Assembly: GCA_040881685.1 (NCBI GenBank)
Contig: JBBECS010000032.1
Coordinates: 1 to 45,858, forward strand
Reading direction: 5' to 3'
Origin: Acidimicrobiia bacterium
Lineage (GTDB): Bacteria; Actinomycetota; Acidimicrobiia; IMCC26256; PALSA-555
Length of the DNA stretch: 45,858 nt
Under the pieces are notes generated by a model. That model made no database searches. It was not told the origin of the DNA and saw only the letters and a list, made by a program, of their open reading frames with translations. Position 1 is the first letter of the stretch, and each line of letters opens with the position of its first letter. The translations under genes and the position numbers were made by a program. Of this stretch, positions 24,324 to 32,130 are shown piece by piece.

Positions 24324-25396
24324 GCGTCGACTCGGCGCCCGCTCGCGCTGTCGAACAAGTGGATGTGCTCGGGATCGGCCGAGAGCCGCAGGGTCTCACC
24401 TTCGTTTGGTGCCACGTCGCTGCTCGGCTGGCGGACAATGATCATCTGCCCGTCGTCGAGCCGGCAGATGATGTGCCGCTCGTGGCCCAGCGCCTCGACC
24501 ACGGTGACCTTGGCAGCGATGAGACCGTCCACACCCATGCTCAGGTGCTCGGGACGGATCCCGAGCACGGCGCGGCTGATGCTCGCGCCCTTCGCCGCGC
24601 CAGCCAGGGCTTCGGGCAGTGGGATCACGAGGCTGTCGACTCGAAGCTCGTCGCCGACCAAGTCGCCCTCAACGGTGTTCATCGGTGGGTTCCCTATGAA
24701 GCGCGCCACGAACAGGTTGGCTGGCTTGGCATACACGTCGCTGGGCGCATCGACTTGCTGGAGCACGCCTTTGTCGAGGATCGCGATGCGATGCCCCATC
24801 GTCATCGCCTCGACCTGGTCGTGGGTGACGTAGATGACCGTCGCGTTCAGCCGGCGCTGGAGCTCGATGAGCTCGGCGCGCGTCTGGACGCGAAGCTTCG
24901 CATCGAGATTCGAGAGCGGCTCGTCCATGAGGAAGGCCTCGGGGCTGCGCACGACCGCTCGCGCAAGGGCGACTCGTTGGCGCTGCCCCCCGGAGAGCTC
25001 GGCCGGCTTCCGATCGAGCAGATCCTCGAGTCCGAGCATGCGCGCCGCTTCGTTGACCTGCTGTTCACGTTCGTCCTTCGGAACGTTGCGCGACTTCAGG
25101 GGGAACTCGATGTTCCGCTTCACCGTCATGTGCGGGTAGAGCGCGTAGCTCTGGAACACCATCGCGATGTCACGATCCTTCGGGGCGACGTCGTTCACCA
25201 CGCGGTCGCCGATCTGGATCGTGCCCTCGGACGGCTCCTCGAGTCCGGCGATCATGCGCAGGGCTGTGCTCTTGCCGCAGCCTGACGGTCCGAGCAGGAC
25301 GAGGAACTCATGGTCGTGCACCTCCAGCGTGAGGTTGTTGACCGCGACCATGTCGCCGAAGCGTCTGGTGACCCCCGCGAGCGCTACGCGACTCAT
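24320..25396 (-). CDS. ABC transporter ATP-binding protein (UgpC/MsmK type)
   Basis: A 358-residue ATPase of the carbohydrate-importer subfamily. Walker A is GPSGCGKST (36-44), the signature is LSGGQ (134-138), Walker B is AFLMDEP (Asp158, Glu159) and the H-loop is VTHD. A C-terminal regulatory domain of about 120 residues with VLGIRPEHL is typical of MsmK/UgpC. It is first in the operon, an unusual order since the binding protein often leads. AAGGGGGG precedes ATG 25396, and a -10 TAGTGT lies at 25429-25434. Confidence 0.94.
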   Translation of the reverse strand: MSRVALAGVTRRFGDMVAVNNLTLEVHDHEFLVLLGPSGCGKSTALRMIAGLEEPSEGTIQIGDRVVNDVAPKDRDIAMVFQSYALYPHMTVKRNIEFPLKSRNVPKDEREQQVNEAARMLGLEDLLDRKPAELSGGQRQRVALARAVVRSPEAFLMDEPLSNLDAKLRVQTRAELIELQRRLNATVIYVTHDQVEAMTMGHRIAILDKGVLQQVDAPSDVYAKPANLFVARFIGNPPMNTVEGDLVGDELRVDSLVIPLPEALAGAAKGASISRAVLGIRPEHLSMGVDGLIAAKVTVVEALGHERHIICRLDDGQMIIVRQPSSDVAPNEGETLRLSADPEHIHLFDSASGRRVDA

Positions 25397-25428
25397 GTGT
25401 CATCGCCCCCCTTGCTGGTTGCGACGGC

Positions 25429-25434
25429 ACACTA
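25429..25434 (-). promoter_or_regulatory. Candidate -10 (TAGTGT) of the ABC operon
   Basis: TAGTGT lies 32 bp before the first start codon on the minus strand, in the 65-bp gap after the CoA-transferase gene. No clear -35 or operator is seen. Confidence 0.35.
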
Positions 25435-25461
25435 CGACGATCCGCGTCGCCGTCGCAGGGG

Positions 25462-27147
25462 TCACCGGTCGCGCAAGAACCACCCCTGGGGATCCCAACC
25501 GCGGAGCGCCGCAAGTTCATCGGCTGTTGGGGCGGCGTTCTCCCCGATGTCGGGTGCGACGGCGAGGTCCCAGCCGCACGCGGCTTTCGCCGCGGCCACG
25601 CGGTCGTGAATGGGAGCCGGACCTGCGGGCACGGTCGTCAACACCAGCTCGCCCTCGGGATCGGCCTTCTCGAGCGTGCCGAGATCCGTGACCAGCGCGC
25701 GCACCGCGCGCCCGGGCGACGTGATGTACCCGCACTCGGGCGGCGTGCGGTCGGGTGCGAGGAGCGCTACCACGATCGCTTCGGCGCAGACCGACGCGAC
25801 GTCGTTGCCGCCACCCGAGCCGACGAGGAACGGACCGTCGGGGATGAGCGTGGAGTTCACGTTGCCGTGACGGTCAACCTGCGCGCCGCCGAGACACGCG
25901 AGCGTCGTCGTCCCGGCGCCACCGACCAACGCTCCGAGCACGGACGACGCGTCGGTGAGCATTTTCGAGCGCGGAAAGTTGCGGTGGTTCAGGACAAACG
26001 GATCGGCAGGCGTCGGGGAGTACCCCCACAACCCGATCTCGGCCGTGAGCTCGACCAGACTTCCCGCTTCACGCGACTTGGCCACACCCAGCCACGCGGC
26101 AAGGTTGGCGACTCCGGCACCTGCGAGGACCGCGTCGGCGCCGATCGCCGACACTCGCTCCGCGAGGTGGCGTGCGGCCCACACCGCGGCCAGCTCCCAG
26201 CGGTTCGGCGGCGCGTCGAGATCGGGGACGTGGGCCGATTGATCAGCACGCCACGACTCGGCGTCCGCCTTCTCGCGCAAGTGCGCGATCCGCTCGGTGC
26301 CGAGACGCGTGAGATATTCGTCCTGGGAGTCGACCTCGTGGACCCAATGACGGATCCAGTCGTCGAAGTCGTCGCGGCGCGTGGCCGCACGGGTCTCGAC
26401 CCAGAAGTCGTAGTCCTCGCCGTAGCCGTCGACGGGAAGCGCGCCGGTGAACAAGCCGCCCGGGTGTGCGCCCATCGGCGCTTCACACACCGCCAGCACG
26501 CGGTGAGCCGGGATACGCACGAGATGCGACCACGGAGTGAGGTCGTCGACGATCCGCTCGACGGTGACGATCGCTCCCCGCTGGGCACCGAGCGCACCCC
26601 ACACGTTTTCGAGCAGTGGCGGGTGGATCGCCACGTTCCCGTCCCGATCGGCCACCGGCGCGTGCAGCAGCGCGACATCAGCCGCTAATGGTGCAAGCAG
26701 ACCGATCTCGCCGAAGGGAGTCTGGACACGCTCGTACGCGTCGTTGGCCTCCATTGACGAGCCCGCGATCGACCGCGTGACCACTGCAGGAAGGTTCCGC
26801 GCCGCGGCTTCGAGCCGCTGCGAGAAAGCGAGGAAGGACCAATGCTCGACCTCCACCTCGCCGCGTTGGTACGCGCCGGCGAAGATCGGGTTGGGCGTGA
26901 AGTTGGGGAAGGTGTCACCCGAGTAGCCGGTGATCACCTTTCGGACGAGCCCACCACGGAAGAACAACGTGCCGAGACTCGACAGACTCAGCATCACGAG
27001 CGTGAAGCCCGGATCGCGCCCCCACCATTGACGGATCAGCTCGCGAGCCGCGGCCGTCCAACGCGTGTGGCCTACGAGCACGTGCAGCGTGTCGCCGGCA
27101 CGCACATGATCGGCGATGGCGTCGCGCAGAGACGCCTGTTTGGTCAC
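25462..27147 (-). CDS. Fused family I CoA-transferase (IpdAB-like)
   Basis: A 561-residue protein that joins both subunits of a family I CoA-transferase in one chain. The N-terminal half (about 1-290) has VRAGDTLHVLVGHTRWTAAA, PNFTPNPIFAGAYQRGEVEVEHWS and VALLHAPVADRDGNVA, as in alpha subunits. The second half (about 330-561) has GADAVLAGAGVANLAAW, VELTAEIGLWG with the Glu at the active-site position, and FLVGSGGGNDVAS. Relatives IpdA/IpdB open the last steroid ring and are separate proteins. GTG 27147 overlaps the stop of the upstream ACAD as GTGA, so the two enzymes are made together. Confidence 0.85.
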   Translation of the reverse strand: MTKQASLRDAIADHVRAGDTLHVLVGHTRWTAAARELIRQWWGRDPGFTLVMLSLSSLGTLFFRGGLVRKVITGYSGDTFPNFTPNPIFAGAYQRGEVEVEHWSFLAFSQRLEAAARNLPAVVTRSIAGSSMEANDAYERVQTPFGEIGLLAPLAADVALLHAPVADRDGNVAIHPPLLENVWGALGAQRGAIVTVERIVDDLTPWSHLVRIPAHRVLAVCEAPMGAHPGGLFTGALPVDGYGEDYDFWVETRAATRRDDFDDWIRHWVHEVDSQDEYLTRLGTERIAHLREKADAESWRADQSAHVPDLDAPPNRWELAAVWAARHLAERVSAIGADAVLAGAGVANLAAWLGVAKSREAGSLVELTAEIGLWGYSPTPADPFVLNHRNFPRSKMLTDASSVLGALVGGAGTTTLACLGGAQVDRHGNVNSTLIPDGPFLVGSGGGNDVASVCAEAIVVALLAPDRTPPECGYITSPGRAVRALVTDLGTLEKADPEGELVLTTVPAGPAPIHDRVAAAKAACGWDLAVAPDIGENAAPTADELAALRGWDPQGWFLRDR

Positions 27148-28238
27148 ACTGGGTCGAGGACGAGGTCGGCGAGGCGCTGTCGCTGCCAGCCCTGGTAGCC
27201 GAGCATCGTGTCGTTCTGCTTCGCACGCTTGAAGTAGAAGTGCGCGTCGCAGTCCCACGTGAATCCCACTCCCCCGTGGATCTGAATGTCTTCGCCACTC
27301 ACGAAGACGGCGGCTTCGGCTCCCGCGCTCTTGGCCATCGCGACCGCGTGCTCGCGCGCCGGGTCATCGACGTCGGACGCCCACGCGGCGTAGTGCGCTC
27401 CCACTCGCGCGAGCTCGAGCCGGTGCAGCATGTCGACGGCCTTGTGGCGGATCGCCTGGAACGACGCGATGGGCCGGTCGAACTGCACGCGAACCTTCGC
27501 GTACTCGATGGCGAGGTGGAGGGCGGCTTCGGATCCACCCACGAGCTCAGCCGCCAGCATCACCGATGCATCGTCGACGATGCGTCGCCAGGGCACGGTG
27601 TGATCGCCTTGGGGGCCGATCGGCTCCACCGGCGTGTCCTCGAGCACAAGGCGCGCCGCCTTACGCGTGGGGTCGAGCGTCTCGACCGGTTCGCACTCGG
27701 GCGCCTGGAGGAGGAACGAACCCAACCCTTCCTCGATGCGCGCCACGACGATCACCCAGTCGGCCGTGTGCCCGTCCAGCACTAGCGGCTTGTTCCCGTT
27801 GAGGATCCAGGTCGCGCCCTTGCGCCGGGCACGGGTCCGCACCCGGTCGACGGGATCGCCGTGACCCTGCTCCTCGAGTGCCACCGTGCCGCGCAACGTG
27901 CCATCGGCAAGTGGAGCGAGGAGCTCGTCGGCTCCCAGATGCCGTGCCGCGAGGGTGGCGAGCACGGCCGACGAGAAGAACGGTCCCGGGAACGGAAGGC
28001 GACCCATCTCCTCCATCACGACGACCATGTCGACGAGTCCGAGGCCGAGTCCGCCTTGCGCTTCGGGCACGAGCAGTCCGGGCCAGCCCATCTCGGCGAT
28101 GCGGCCCCAGAGCTCGTCGGTGAAGCCGCGCGCGTCGTCGGCCATCGCGCGTACGTAGGAGCTCGGCGCTTCGTTGCTCAGGAACGCGCGCACCGTGTCG
28201 CGCAGCGCATCCTGATCGGCGGAAAACGTGAAATCCAT
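27144..28238 (-). CDS. Acyl-CoA dehydrogenase, small (beta-type) subunit
   Basis: A 364-residue ACAD-like protein with MDFTFSADQDALRDTVRAFL at the start, ELVGGSEAALHLAIEYAKVRVQFDRPIASFQ, and IHGGVGFTWDCDAHFYFKRAK near the end. No YEGT-type Glu is present. It has the size and pattern of the beta partner in heteromeric ACADs, and the 402-residue ACAD at 29258 is the likely alpha. ATG 28238 begins six nt from the end of repeat copy D, so the mRNA leader contains that hairpin. The stop overlaps the GTG of the fused CoA-transferase. Confidence 0.86.
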   Translation of the reverse strand: MDFTFSADQDALRDTVRAFLSNEAPSSYVRAMADDARGFTDELWGRIAEMGWPGLLVPEAQGGLGLGLVDMVVVMEEMGRLPFPGPFFSSAVLATLAARHLGADELLAPLADGTLRGTVALEEQGHGDPVDRVRTRARRKGATWILNGNKPLVLDGHTADWVIVVARIEEGLGSFLLQAPECEPVETLDPTRKAARLVLEDTPVEPIGPQGDHTVPWRRIVDDASVMLAAELVGGSEAALHLAIEYAKVRVQFDRPIASFQAIRHKAVDMLHRLELARVGAHYAAWASDVDDPAREHAVAMAKSAGAEAAVFVSGEDIQIHGGVGFTWDCDAHFYFKRAKQNDTMLGYQGWQRQRLADLVLDPV

Positions 28239-28244
28239 ACTCTT

Positions 28245-28301
28245 CGCTCGCTCCCTGCGAGCGGGGATACCCCGCTCGCGGTCGTTCGCTCGCTGGCGAG
28301 C
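28245..28301 (-). repeat. Paired-palindrome repeat, copy D (inverted partner of E)
   Basis: A 57-bp element with arms GCGAGCGGGG (28257-28266) and CCCCGCTCGC (28270-28279) around an ATA loop, followed by a second palindrome GCTCGCTGGCGAGC. Its reverse complement matches 29194-29250 (copy E) at 55 of 57 positions, and copy F matches closely. It lies directly before the start codon of the ACAD at 28238. Confidence 0.8.
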
Positions 28302-28368
28302 TCCCTTCGGTCGCCGCGCGCGCGACACATCACGACTAGCCGGCCGCCATGCTCTAGGAGCCGAGGGG

Positions 28369-28374
28369 ACGTTA
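28369..28374 (-). promoter_or_regulatory. Candidate -10 (TAACGT) for the 28238 ACAD operon
   Basis: TAACGT on the minus strand, divergent from TAACCT (28397-28402). If used, the ACAD/CoA-transferase mRNA would have a leader of about 125 nt containing repeat D. Confidence 0.25.
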
Positions 28375-28396
28375 GTCCTTCGCGGCTCTGCGCCGG

Positions 28397-28402
28397 TAAC
28401 CT
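28397..28402 (+). promoter_or_regulatory. -10 TAACCT before TTG 28412
   Basis: TAACCT, 9 nt, then TTG 28412, fitting the leaderless pattern at the long end of its spacing range. Confidence 0.45.
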
Positions 28403-28411
28403 GTCCGGACC

Positions 28412-29146
28412 TTGGATCGCTTTGCACCGAACGAACCACCTCCGCGCGCCCAGGGTCCTCCGCCGTCGCGCCGCATGCCCGGTGTGCCCGCGCCAGGACC
28501 GTGGATGCCCGACGCGCCCGCGCCCGGGCGTCGCTCGCCCCGCGCGCCGATGCCTGGAGCGCGTTCGCCGTATCCACCGCGCGCGCGGCCGTCCGGGCCA
28601 CCGCGAAGGGGCGCTCGTCCGCCGGGCCAGCGGAGCCAACCGCCTCGAGGGCCGGGACGACCGATGCGCCCGACACGACCACCGGTGCACCCGCCCGCGT
28701 TCAACGCCATCGTGCTGGTCATCATCCTGGTTGTCGCGGTCGCCGTGGGTGCCTGGTACTTCCTCCTCCGCGGTGGCGAGCAGAGCGAGTTTCTCCGTGC
28801 ACACGAGCGGTTCGTAGCCGCCGAGCACGTGGCGGAGGATGCGATGCCGAAGGTCACACGGTTCATCGAGCTCGAGGAGTTCGATGCCACGGTGCTGGCC
28901 CAGATCGACGTCATGGAGCGCCAGGCAGAGGTCTTCCAACGGCTCGCCGATGAGGGCGACGACGAGAAGGCTCAGCAGGCCCAAGAAGCCGCGGCCGCGG
29001 CCGAGCGGGTGATCACGGCGACGCGGGCATACTCCTATGCGTTGCTGCGCCGGCGGTTGACCCAGACCGCCGCGGCGGTGGTCGAGATGCAGGCCGGCGT
29101 GGTCGAGCTCGACCGCCTCGCTACCGAGTGGAACAACCTCCAATGA
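28412..29146 (+). CDS. Pro/Arg-rich single-pass membrane protein
   Basis: A 244-residue protein of unknown family. Residues 1-95 are low complexity, dominated by Pro, Arg, Gly and Ala with repeated PAPG/PMPG units. One membrane helix spans about 98-119, and the C-terminal ~125 residues form a helical, probably coiled-coil extracytoplasmic domain rich in Glu, Ala and Gln. The start is TTG 28412. It lies alone between two ACAD genes pointing away from it and is bracketed by inverted repeats D and E. The topology is like proteins that contact cytosolic partners through a disordered basic tail; no function is claimed. Confidence 0.7.
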   Translation: MDRFAPNEPPPRAQGPPPSRRMPGVPAPGPWMPDAPAPGRRSPRAPMPGARSPYPPRARPSGPPRRGARPPGQRSQPPRGPGRPMRPTRPPVHPPAFNAIVLVIILVVAVAVGAWYFLLRGGEQSEFLRAHERFVAAEHVAEDAMPKVTRFIELEEFDATVLAQIDVMERQAEVFQRLADEGDDEKAQQAQEAAAAAERVITATRAYSYALLRRRLTQTAAAVVEMQAGVVELDRLATEWNNLQ

Positions 29147-29193
29147 TCGGGAAGGCGTGGACTGGATGATCGACATGCGGCGACCCTAAGGTC

Positions 29194-29250
29194 GCTCGCC
29201 AGCGAGCGAACGGCCGCGAGCGGGGTATCCCCGCTCGCAGAGAGCGAGCG
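29194..29250 (+). repeat. Paired-palindrome repeat, copy E (inverted partner of D)
   Basis: Arms GCGAGCGGGG (29216-29225) and CCCCGCTCGC (29229-29238) enclose a TAT loop, and a second palindrome GCTCGCCAGCGAGC lies at 29194-29207. It is the inverted counterpart of copy D, 892 bp away, and ends 7 bp before the ATG of the ACAD at 29258. Confidence 0.8.
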
Positions 29251-29257
29251 AGTGGAG

Positions 29258-30466
29258 ATGGACTTCGCCTACACGCCTGAGGATGTCGCGTTCCGGAACG
29301 AGCTGTGCGAGTGGCTCGACGAGAACCTGCCCAAGTTCCTCGCCGACTGGACGAGCGACGACGATCCCGGCGGGGGTCGGCTCGCCGCCATCGGTCGCAC
29401 GCAGGAGCGCCGGCGCGACTGGCAACGACGACTGAACGACGGGAACTGGGCGGCCATCAATTGGCCCAAGGACTGGGGCGGCCGCGAAGCCACACCCGCG
29501 CAGAACGTGATCTACGCCGAGGAAATGGCGCGAGTCCGCGCTCCTGGCATCTACAACGCGAACGGTCTCTGGCAGATCGGACCGATGATCATCACGTGGG
29601 GTACGGAGGAGCAGCAGCAGCGCTGGCTGCCCGGCATCCTCTCGGCCGACGTGCACTGGTGCCAGGGCTTCAGCGAGCCCCAAGCCGGTTCCGACCTGGC
29701 CAACCTCCGCACCACGGCGATCCGCGACGGTGACGAGTACATCATCAACGGTCAGAAGATCTGGATCTCGACCGCGCACTTCGCGAAGTGGGGCTTGTTC
29801 CTCTTCCGCACCGATCCCGGCGCGATCGAGCGTGGTGCAAAGCACGAGGGCATCACCGCGTTCATCGTCGACATGGAGACCGAAGGCGTGGAGTGCCGGC
29901 CGATCCGAGACATCACCGGCGAGGAGATGTTCAACGAGGTCTGGTTCACCGACGCTCGCATCCCCGCAACCGACCGACTCGGCGAAGAAGGCGCGGGCTG
30001 GCAGGTCGCGATGGGAACGCTCGGTCGGGAGCGCGTGGGCACGGCGGGTCAAGCCATCACGATGGCCGCCGACTTGCGCGCCATGATCTCGGCGGCGCGT
30101 GCAGTCAACCCGGACTCCCTTGACGACCCCAGCATCCGCGAGCGCATCGCGCGGCTCTACACCGAGATCGAGCTCACGAAGCTGCTCAACTACCGGGCGC
30201 TCACGAAGATCATCAAGGGCCAGAAGAACTGGCCCGAGGTCCCGCTCGCGAAGCTGCAGTGGAGCTACCTCGCCCAGGCGCTGGCCGAGCTTGCGCTCGA
30301 CCTGCTCGGGCCGAACGGGTTGCTGGCGAAGGGCTCGGCCGACACGGTCGACGGCGGCTCGTGGACACGCTCGTACAGCTTCCAGCGGTACACGACGATC
30401 GGCGCGGGCGCGACCGAGGTGCAGAAGAACATCATCGCCGACCGCGCGCTCCTGCCTCGTAAGTAG
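29258..30466 (+). CDS. Acyl-CoA dehydrogenase, large (alpha-type) subunit
   Basis: A 402-residue ACAD with CQGFSEPQAGSDLANL (135-150), INGQKIWISTAHFAKWG (163-179) and a C-terminal YTTIGAGATEVQKNIIADRALLPRK. The YEGT Glu is absent; Glu258 in GRERVG is the likely base, as in FadE26/FadE28-type alpha subunits. ATG 29258 (MDFAYTPED) is taken, with GTG 29252 as an alternative. The small ACAD at 27144 is the likely partner, mirrored across one gene. The LLM oxidoreductase follows after 10 bp. Confidence 0.91.
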   Translation: MDFAYTPEDVAFRNELCEWLDENLPKFLADWTSDDDPGGGRLAAIGRTQERRRDWQRRLNDGNWAAINWPKDWGGREATPAQNVIYAEEMARVRAPGIYNANGLWQIGPMIITWGTEEQQQRWLPGILSADVHWCQGFSEPQAGSDLANLRTTAIRDGDEYIINGQKIWISTAHFAKWGLFLFRTDPGAIERGAKHEGITAFIVDMETEGVECRPIRDITGEEMFNEVWFTDARIPATDRLGEEGAGWQVAMGTLGRERVGTAGQAITMAADLRAMISAARAVNPDSLDDPSIRERIARLYTEIELTKLLNYRALTKIIKGQKNWPEVPLAKLQWSYLAQALAELALDLLGPNGLLAKGSADTVDGGSWTRSYSFQRYTTIGAGATEVQKNIIADRALLPRK

Positions 30467-30476
30467 AGCGGCGACG

Positions 30477-31349
30477 ATGCGGCTGGGGATCGTCACCCCG
30501 GTCGTCACGCGCCTTCCCGACGCCCACGCCCAGTGGGAGAAGGGCGCAGGCGTCGCCGAGATCGAGCGCGTGGTGGTCGAGGCGGAGCGGCTCGGCTACG
30601 AGTTCGCCACGTGCAGCGAGCACGTGGCCGTCCCCCGCGACATCGCGGTCACGCGGGGCGCCACGTACTGGGATCCTCTCTCGATCTTCGGGTATCTCGC
30701 CGCGCGCACGACGACTATCGAGCTCGCGACGTTCGTGCTCGTCCTCGGCTACCACCACCCGTTGGCGATCGTGAAGCGCTACGGCACGCTGGACGTCGTG
30801 TCGGGAGGTCGAGTCATCCTCGGCGTCGGCGTCGGTTCACTCGAGGAGGAGTTCGCGCTTCTCGGGGCTGCGTTCGACGGTAGAGGCGAGAGCGGCGACG
30901 ATGCGATCCGCGCGATCCGCGCGTCCTTCACCCAGCTCGAACCGGAGTACCGCGGGTCGCACTACTCGTTCGAGGGCTTCGTGGTGGAACCGTCTGGCCT
31001 GCGGCGCGAAGTTCCGATCTGGATCGGCGGTAGAACGGCGCGATCGCTCCGACGCGCCGTCGAGCTGGCCCACGCCTGGGCACCGTTCGCGCTCTCGCGC
31101 CAAGACCTCGCGACGATGCTGGAGCGAGCGAGCGCGACCGACGCGTGGCAGACGCGTTCGTCACCGTTGGAAGTGATCGTTCAAGCCACACCACCTCTCG
31201 ATCCGCTCGGCGCAGCCGACGACACGCGCTCCAGGGTCGACCGCCTGCGCGAAGCCGGCGTGACGGGGCTCGCGCTCCGGTTCGCGCACCACTCGGTCGA
31301 GCACTACTGCGAGCAACTCGGCGCCATGCGCGAGCTGGTCAGCGCGTAA
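30477..31349 (+). CDS. LLM class F420-dependent oxidoreductase
   Basis: A 290-residue luciferase-like TIM-barrel oxidoreductase, probably using coenzyme F420. Family features are the N-terminal MRLGIVTPV, EAERLGYEFATCSEHVAV, TTIELATFVLVLGYHHPLAIVKRYGTLDVVSGGRVILGVGVGSLEEEFALLG and VPIWIGGRTARSLRRAVELAHAW. ATG 30477 lies 10 bp after the ACAD gene, so they probably share a transcript. It overlaps the convergent epimerase gene by 11 bp. The reduced or oxidised substrate is unknown, but linkage to an ACAD suggests acyl-CoA or ring chemistry. Confidence 0.89.
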   Translation: MRLGIVTPVVTRLPDAHAQWEKGAGVAEIERVVVEAERLGYEFATCSEHVAVPRDIAVTRGATYWDPLSIFGYLAARTTTIELATFVLVLGYHHPLAIVKRYGTLDVVSGGRVILGVGVGSLEEEFALLGAAFDGRGESGDDAIRAIRASFTQLEPEYRGSHYSFEGFVVEPSGLRREVPIWIGGRTARSLRRAVELAHAWAPFALSRQDLATMLERASATDAWQTRSSPLEVIVQATPPLDPLGAADDTRSRVDRLREAGVTGLALRFAHHSVEHYCEQLGAMRELVSA

Positions 31350-32130
31350 CAGTCCAGCTCCACTGCGTGCGCACAACGAGCGGTGCGCCCGGGTCAACCA
31401 CCCGAGGTTCTAGGTTGAGCTCGTCCGGTGGTCCCGATTGCGGTTCCACACACACCGCGTGCTCGGGCTCGGTGAACACCACGACACACCCGCAGTCCGT
31501 CTCGATGGTCACGGTCACCGCGCCGGGCCAAGAGAGGATCGCCGCCGGCTCATGGAGATTGGTGAAGCAGTCGTCCCACGGTGGCGGGTGCACCGGGACG
31601 AGCTCACCGGTCGGGATGCCGTCATCGTCACGCTTGTACATCTGCCCGGCGTGGAGCTCGATCTCGACGCCTTCACCGCGCGTGAGGCGACGTGACCACC
31701 ACGGGTGCCAGCCGCAGGACGCAGGCATGGGTTGGCCGGTCGCGTAGACCTCCATCTCGAGCGCCAGCGAGTCCGGGGTCAACGTGGCGCGCTGGACAAC
31801 TCGCCCTGCGAACGGCCACGGGTTGTCCAGCGAGGTGGACCATTCCGCGTCGTCGGCCGACTCACGCTCGGCCGTCCAACGCTGATCGCGCACCGTGCCG
31901 TGGATCGCATGGGGCGGCTTGTTCAGCGGCAGGCGATGGGCGGTCCCGTCGAAGGTGAACATGCCGTTCCGTACACGCCCGGCCCACGGCGCCATCGGGA
32001 ACGCGCCGTAGTTGCGCTCGTGCACCTCAGGGGGCACCAGCAAATCGAGACCGGAGACTTCGAGGCGTTCGATCCGCCCGTCCGAAAGATTGATCTCGAC
32101 GCGCGCCGAACCGGCGGCAAGCTCGATCAA
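31339..32130 (-). CDS. Aldose 1-epimerase family protein
   Basis: A 263-residue mutarotase-family protein. Conserved positions visible are NKPPHAIHGTVRDQRW (His near the sugar), CGWHPWW (the catalytic His region, usually HPYF), and VCVEPQSGPPDELN with the general-base Glu. Members interconvert alpha and beta anomers. The start is TTG 32130, overlapping the thiolase stop as TTGA, which is an unexpected coupling of a sugar enzyme to a thiolase. The longer upstream frame lies inside the thiolase gene and is rejected. Confidence 0.85.
   Translation of the reverse strand: MIELAAGSARVEINLSDGRIERLEVSGLDLLVPPEVHERNYGAFPMAPWAGRVRNGMFTFDGTAHRLPLNKPPHAIHGTVRDQRWTAERESADDAEWSTSLDNPWPFAGRVVQRATLTPDSLALEMEVYATGQPMPASCGWHPWWSRRLTRGEGVEIELHAGQMYKRDDDGIPTGELVPVHPPPWDDCFTNLHEPAAILSWPGAVTVTIETDCGCVVVFTEPEHAVCVEPQSGPPDELNLEPRVVDPGAPLVVRTQWSWTVTR

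Noticed and set aside
28245-29250. D/E inverted repeats as ends of an insertion sequence
   Set aside because: No transposase is encoded between them, no flanking target duplication is seen, and a third copy (F) occurs alone.
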